The notes below the pieces were generated by a model. It saw only the letters and a list, made by a program, of their open reading frames with translations, did no database searches and had not been told where the DNA came from. DNA of 64,000 bases, taken from assembly GCF_963855985.1 (NCBI RefSeq), contig NC_087092.1, positions 1,612,001 to 1,676,000 of the forward strand, in the 5' to 3' direction. The stretch comes from Ostrinia nubilalis (Eukaryota; Arthropoda; Insecta; Lepidoptera; Crambidae). Shown here one piece after another: positions 58,501 to 64,000 of this stretch (within the stretch, counting starts at the first letter, position 1; each line of letters starts with the position of its first letter). The position numbers and the translations under genes were made by a program.

Positions 58501-61282
58501 CCAAATGCGTGGACGCGCCCGTATTGCACGTGAACGCGGACGACGCGGAGGCAGTGGCGCACGTGGCGCGCATCGCCATCGAGTACCGCTGCAAGTTCAA
58601 GAAGGACGTCGTGCTCGACCTCGTGTGCTACCGCCGCTTCGGCCACAGCGAGGAGGACGAGCCCAGCTTCACGCAGCCCTTCATGTACAAGAAGATCCGC
58701 AGCATGAGCACCGGTTAGCCCTTCATATCTACAGCCTTTGAAACTGCTTCATAGGGCCCATAATGTCACCATAGCTACCAAATCGCTACATTTTCGGTTA
58801 TCAAGCTGATACCAGGATTACCAGCTGAGGTAAACCGTTTTAAACATTTTGTAGGTCCCAATAAGATGGCTCTAAGTCTTGCAAAGAGATGACGTCATAA
58901 TAATTCTGACTGCATATTTTTTTCAGTGGATAAAATATACGCCGATAAGCTGAAATCAGAAGGGGTAGTGAATGACGGTGACATTAAGCAATGGGAGAAA
59001 GAGTACATGGACACCTTAAACAAACATTTTGAACTTGCCAAGAAGGTTACCAAGCTTAGTATCATGGACTGGATCGACACTCCGTGGACTGGCTTCTTCG
59101 AGGCCAGGGATCCCAAAAAGGTGAACGTTTTTTCTACTTTAGATACCTGTATTAGATTCAATAGGGAAAAGAATCCATCGCAACAGGTCCTGTACCTATT
59201 ACAATACCGTAATTTTTGCTCCTTAGATCGAGGATACAGGCATCAGTGACGCCACCATATCAACGATTTCGGGACATTTCTGCAAGCCTCCCGAACCATG
59301 GGCATTTGAAGTACATAAAGGTGTCAATAGGATCTTGGCTAATCGAGAAAAAATGGCGAGTCTTTTAATAATTTGCTTGTTGTAAATTATAATCATGGAG
59401 TGTTAGAACTTATTGCCATGATTGATCATTGCAGATTAAGGAAGGTATTGCTGATTGGGCAATGGGTGAGGCGCTGGCAGTGGGCTCCTTACTTCGAGAT
59501 AAAATACACATTAGGTTTACTGGTGAAGATGTTGAGCGAGGCACTATGGCTCACAGGTAAAATCATCATCGATAGGTACTCATATCATGGATGGTTTTGT
59601 ATTTTGTGTTTTAAGTCCTCTCCATAAATTCTTTTGTTGATGTGTAGGCACCACGTGTATCATCACCAAGCTGTGGATGGTGCAACGTATCGTGTAATGG
59701 ATCAGCTATATCCAGACCAGGCACATTATAGTCTTCACAACAGCTCACTTTCAGAATTTGGTGAATATTTTTTTGAATAAATTGCTGAACTAGATCTAAT
59801 TATTTTTCTTCTCAATATTATAGTAGCTCAGCATTTGTCTTAATTATTTTATTTTACAGGAGTACTGGGTTTTGAAGTAGGCTACTCTTACTCGAGTCCT
59901 TACCTTCTGACCATCTGGGAAGCGCAGTACGGCGACTTTGCAGACACTGCGCAGCCTGTGTTCGACACCTTTATACAAAACGGGGAGAGCAAGTGGGTGT
60001 GTCAGTCTGGCATTGTGGTGCAACTGCCTCATGGAATTGATGGCGCTGTTAGTATCATCAATAGATGTTTTTAGTTACTGTTTTTTCTTCGTAGGTTCGA
60101 TTCGTTTTTTACACGAGTTCTTCAGTTTTTCTATAGAATGTTTTCTTCTATTAAAGTTGGATGCAACATTTTAGGGCCCGGAGCACTCATCGGGAAGAGT
60201 AGAGCGGTACCTGCAGGCAGCTGATGATGACGAAGACATTATTCCTGACCTTGATGACAAGGATATGGCATGTAAGTGACCTATTAATTGTCTTTATTTT
60301 CCTCCACAACTAGTCATCGTCTTATAAAAATGTATTCCAAACTACATAGTAGGTACGATCAAAAGTATTTTTTTTTCCAGTAAAACAACTCCGCGCCGCT
60401 AACTGGATCGTGGCGAACGTGACAACGCCGGCGAACTATTTCCATTTGATTCGGCGGCAGGTGGCGCTGCCATTCCGCAAGCCGCTCATCCTCATGACGC
60501 CGAAGGTCGGCCTCAAACATCCTTACTACAGGTCCAAGTTCGCGGATTTCAAGCCGGGGACGTCATTCCAGAGGTAAAAAATCAATAATTACCACTTGGT
60601 CTGCGATATAGTTTAGCACACTTCTTGCTATTTGCTTATAAACATCTATGTCATTAACATTATTATAGAATCAGCATTTGCCTAGGGATTGTGCATGATC
60701 CAATTCTCATAATAGCGTCACTTATCGGATGGTCTGTCGATCAAGCATCATCTTTCTTAAAGTGAATAATTCTCTTTTACTTCAATTTACAGAGCAATAC
60801 CAGAAATGGGGCCTGCCTCCCAAAAACCTGAATGCGTGAAGAAGCTCATCTTTTGTTCGGGTAAAGTGGCTATCACGATAGACGAACTGCGCAAAGAGAA
60901 GAAAATGGAGGACAAGATCGCTATGTGCCGCATTGAACAGCTCTATCCGTTCCCGTATGATGTGGTTCTGCGGGAGTTTTGCAAGTACGAACAGGCTAAG
61001 GTGTTCTTTTGCCAGGAGGAGCACAAGAATCAGGGCCCGTGGGTATTCTGTCGTTTGAGATTGGAAAACTTATTTGGGAAAAAAATTGGGTTAGTTATTC
61101 ATTGAAATGTGCTATTAGTTAGTAGTCATAATATTAAACAAACTAAAAAATACCTTCATAAAATACTTTATATTGGTTTCAGCTGTATTACTCGACCCTC
61201 CAGCCCTGCTTCGGCTACTGGAATCAAGTGGATACACGCAAAAGAACTGAAGGAGCTCAAAGAAAAAATTATTCAAATATAG
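55516..61282 (+). CDS. OGDH: 2-oxoglutarate dehydrogenase E1-like, mitochondrial
   Basis: Exons: 55516-55584, 55718-55834, 56060-56144, 56220-56308, 56407-56542, 56621-56699, 56837-57013, 57094-57242, 57323-57408, 57558-57737, 58043-58223, 58495-58713, 58927-59120, 59227-59355, 59435-59556, 59648-59760, 59860-60047, 60175-60271, 60381-60573, 60793-61089, 61183-61282; 3000 bp, 999 residues. It decarboxylates 2-oxoglutarate with ThDP in the TCA-cycle complex. Exon 1 is a targeting sequence ([20 protein letters not shown]). Seen: ESFLSG start, [16 protein letters not shown], ThDP/metal motif GDAAFSGQG (398 region) with [50 protein letters not shown]. Introns after 57408 and 59355 need GC donors. 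Sequence is more diverged than expected for the housekeeping enzyme, so a paralogue is possible. Confidence 0.92.
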
Positions 61283-63725
61283 TTAATTTAATAAAATTAT
61301 AAAAATGTGAATGTACAAGTCTTGTCAATAAATCACCAAGTGGAATTTGTAACTTTTTGCATTTTATTTCACTTTTCCTTTGAAACAGTCTCCTCGCGGG
61401 TTGATTTAAAAAATATTTCGCTTATAGGTAAGGTACCTGTTTAGTGCGCCGTGTTAATTGTATTGTTGACTTAATGCAATGTGGCATTTTCTCCCAGTCA
61501 ACCTTATCAAGCGCATCTTTGACTTCAAACTTATGTTGGTGATTTTCACGTTGTACTTATTTTGAAATGTCCTGAAAAAAGCTGTAGGCATTGTGGTCAC
61601 CTTGCTGAGTATGTACGAAGAAATTCGGACCACAGCACAGTTAGTGGAATTCGGACCGATTTTATAGAAATGTCAGTGTTAAAAACATATGGTACACTTC
61701 ACCACGGGGTGGAAACGCCATAGAGTTTGACAGCTCCATAGAGAGTGAATTTTTTTGACAGTTCCGAGAGGAAGTGACTTTTTTTATAGTTGTCCTTTAT
61801 GCGACAATGGCAATGGTCTTTTGCGTGTCTGGAATCAAGTTAGTAAACATTTTCGAATTACAACTTCAACTTTTATTTATAAATTATTTTATTGAATCTA
61901 TTTGCATTCTATAAATGAAATGTTTATTTAAAAGTATGTATATTAATTCAAAGTCGTAATTTTCACTTTAATCAATTTAGTTCCGTCTCAAGTCTACAAC
62001 TGTGACATTATTAAAAAAAAAAACGTCAAAAATTTTCATCGAAAAAACGTGTTTTTCTTTAAACAAATTTTATCTAAAATCAATAATTTCTCAATCAATA
62101 TTAATAAGAACTACATGTGCATGGATTGCCAGTTGGATTGATGTTTGTTTCAAGAAGAAATTTCTCTCAAGTAAGATATCCACTCGAGAAAGGTTATTGC
62201 AGCTTGCAGCAACATCATGTTTTATCAAGTATTGAACCACACAAAGGATTAAATCTTCATTACAATATCATTCATAACTCCATTTAAATCAATGGAAACT
62301 AAATATGGATCGTTTCATGGAGTAACAACATACTTTGGAGTTTGGACCCAAAATACAATACACGTAGGTACATTGCAGGCATAGATTGCAGGACACAGTG
62401 AATGATGATACGTGTTTTATACAGTGAATCTAAGTACCTATTTGTTTCAGGTTAATATCGAACTTATAAGGTGTTAAGCTGCAATTACAATAAAAGTGCT
62501 TGCTATGGAATCACCGGTGCTGATCATTATTGTCAACTGTTACTTAAAATCCAGATGAACCAACCTTTACTTCCTATTCAAATAAGTTTAGAAGAAACCT
62601 ATATAAACAATAAAACCAGACCAAGAATGCTTGATTACAAACGATGAACTCATTTCATTTGCAAGTTATGCCATGACAAATGCATTAAATTAGGAAGATT
62701 TGTATTAGATGAATATTAACTTCTGTTGATAAGAACATTTGGTAAGTACCTTTAAAATTTAAAACACCCTCAAAATGATTCTAACACTATCCTCTGACGC
62801 TTTTCGACTAGGATCAAATAAAAGTTAATTATTTAATTACAGATTGGTGGAATCCAGATTCTGTGAATGTACATGTAATTGATTGACAAGTACACATTTG
62901 ACAAGGTAAATTAATTTTATTTAACAAAGTAGTGCAAATCTAGAAACAAAACAGACAGTAAGATAGGTATGGTAGATAAGACAGATCACTTGTTCATCTG
63001 CTGTACTCTTTATAATATTAGTGTAGAATGTAGATGATGTAGGAGATTACAGTCTTGCGGTGACATGCGCATCTTTTTGCTCTTAATTTACAAATATTTC
63101 ATATATTTTACAGGTGGTGAGAAACGTGTAGATCTGGCCTGCTTACAGTGGCTATTGGATTGGACAGAACCAAAGTGAGAGTGAACGTGTGAATTTATGG
63201 AGAACATTAAAAACTATTTTACTATAAGTCATAACGCAACTTATTTTGTATGAGTTACATACAAATGTCAAGCCGTGAGTACATTATGTAAAAACTAAAA
63301 CAATGTACCTACTGTAATCACAACAGTAACTGTAATCTTTTAAAATCCAATAGTTTTAATGCTTATTGATTTTCGTAAACAAAATATTTCATGTTATATT
63401 TCATCAATAAAGTTTCATTTGATACTTCAATAGTTTTATTTTTAACCGCAATACATGAAAAGGAACGGATCATAAAAAAGTATGACAGGTATATTTAATC
63501 TGTGGGCGGCAGACGCCATATTGTATTCAGCGCCACCTACTGGACAATCTAGCTCGGTACCAGTTTGTTTATCGTTTAACCAATACTAGGGCCGTTTCCT
63601 ATCTGTCTTTAGACATACTCTCTAAGACATACTCTCTAATCTGTGCACTTCACTTCATTATGCGTACCTGTCAGTCAATCGTTTGAAAACAAACATTGAA
63701 AAAGTGTTTTATACTTTACTAAATC
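61283..63725. other. Intergenic region with a possible plus-strand transcript
   Basis: The OGDH-like 3' UTR ends near 61.35 kb (AATAAA about 61328). Near 63113-63178 a TTTTACAG acceptor-like site is followed by a short open tail (LACLQWLLDWTEPK, stop) and an AATAAA lies near 63406. This might be the last exon of a small gene or a non-coding RNA, but I could not find upstream coding exons. Confidence 0.35.
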
Positions 63726-64000
63726 ATGTCTTACTTTGACTTTTTTTGTAATAATATTGAAAATAGTAAACCAGATAACTCGGAAAAAATCAAAGGAACT
63801 TGCTACTCCATGTGTCCGCAAGCTGAAGTAACTTTGTAAGTTTGCAACTTTTCCTAACCTACATTTTGTGAAACTACTTAAAATGTTAATGAAAGAGATG
63901 CTCTATTAACTTGTATTTTGTAGACGCGAAAGAGAAAAGCTAGTTCACGTGTTGGAAGTGGTTGGCGACTCCCGAAAATTGGTAAAATGCTACAGTCGAT
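63726..64000 (+). CDS. SAC3D1: SAC3-domain protein (SAC3D1-like), 5' part
   Basis: Exon 1 63726-63835 and exon 2 from 63924 to the window edge, joined after phase 2. The encoded start (MSYFDFFCNN) leads to GTCYSMCPQAEVTLREREK, matching the GTCxxMCPxxExxxRE opening of the SAC3/GANP fold. SAC3D1-type proteins are linked to centrosomes; other SAC3 proteins serve mRNA export in TREX-2. The short N-terminus before the motif favours SAC3D1 over GANP/xmas. The gene continues beyond the window. Confidence 0.82.

Overview
The window reads as animal nuclear DNA from an insect, almost certainly a moth or butterfly. It is AT-rich, its genes are split into many short exons with GT-AG introns, and it is crowded with repeats typical of Lepidoptera: 5'-truncated RTE-type LINE tails, a TC...CTAG Helitron-like element, and many palindromic MITEs. 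Exon boundaries below were set by hand from splice sites, reading frame and family similarity. I ran no database search, and the assignment to Lepidoptera is inference.

Layout. 1-10.6 kb is a transposon nest around a LINE (about 2.55-9.36 kb) whose second ORF is split by a hAT-like element, which carries a further element, which carries a MITE. 10.6-10.8 kb holds one minus-strand exon of an ALKBH2-like DNA repair dioxygenase; the rest of that gene was not found. 13.7-15.3 kb (minus) is an unrecognised coiled-coil protein. COA8 (15.6-16.2 kb, minus) and MIC10 (16.7-17.4 kb, plus) are head to head. 21.7-49.1 kb (minus) is one 15-exon DNAJC16 gene with introns full of nested transposons. A SWEET sugar transporter (52.4-54.1 kb, plus), a 21-exon mitochondrial 2-oxoglutarate dehydrogenase E1-like gene (55.5-61.3 kb, plus) and the start of a SAC3-domain gene (63.7 kb to the window end, plus) complete the window.

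Three gene products act in mitochondria: COA8 (complex IV assembly), MIC10 (cristae) and the OGDH-like E1 (TCA cycle). DNAJC16 is a membrane J-domain/thioredoxin-like protein and SWEET is a membrane sugar carrier. Nothing suggests a common pathway; this is ordinary gene neighbourhood in a transposon-rich insect genome.

The most unusual observation is in DNAJC16. Three separate exons (4, 7 and 13) each have their 3' end and 5' splice site amplified in tandem: about 4 copies of a roughly 186-bp unit, 7 copies of a 135-bp unit and 19 copies of a 111-bp unit. The last two units are multiples of three and stay open in the coding frame, so each array offers a ladder of identical splice donors or an in-frame protein expansion. 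Other notable items are a Transib-like element with a CACAGTG terminus and a 5-bp GC-rich target duplication that was later hit by a retroposon with a 22-bp target duplication, a PIF/Harbinger remnant hosting a long-hairpin mariner derivative, and two probable GC-AG introns in the OGDH-like gene.
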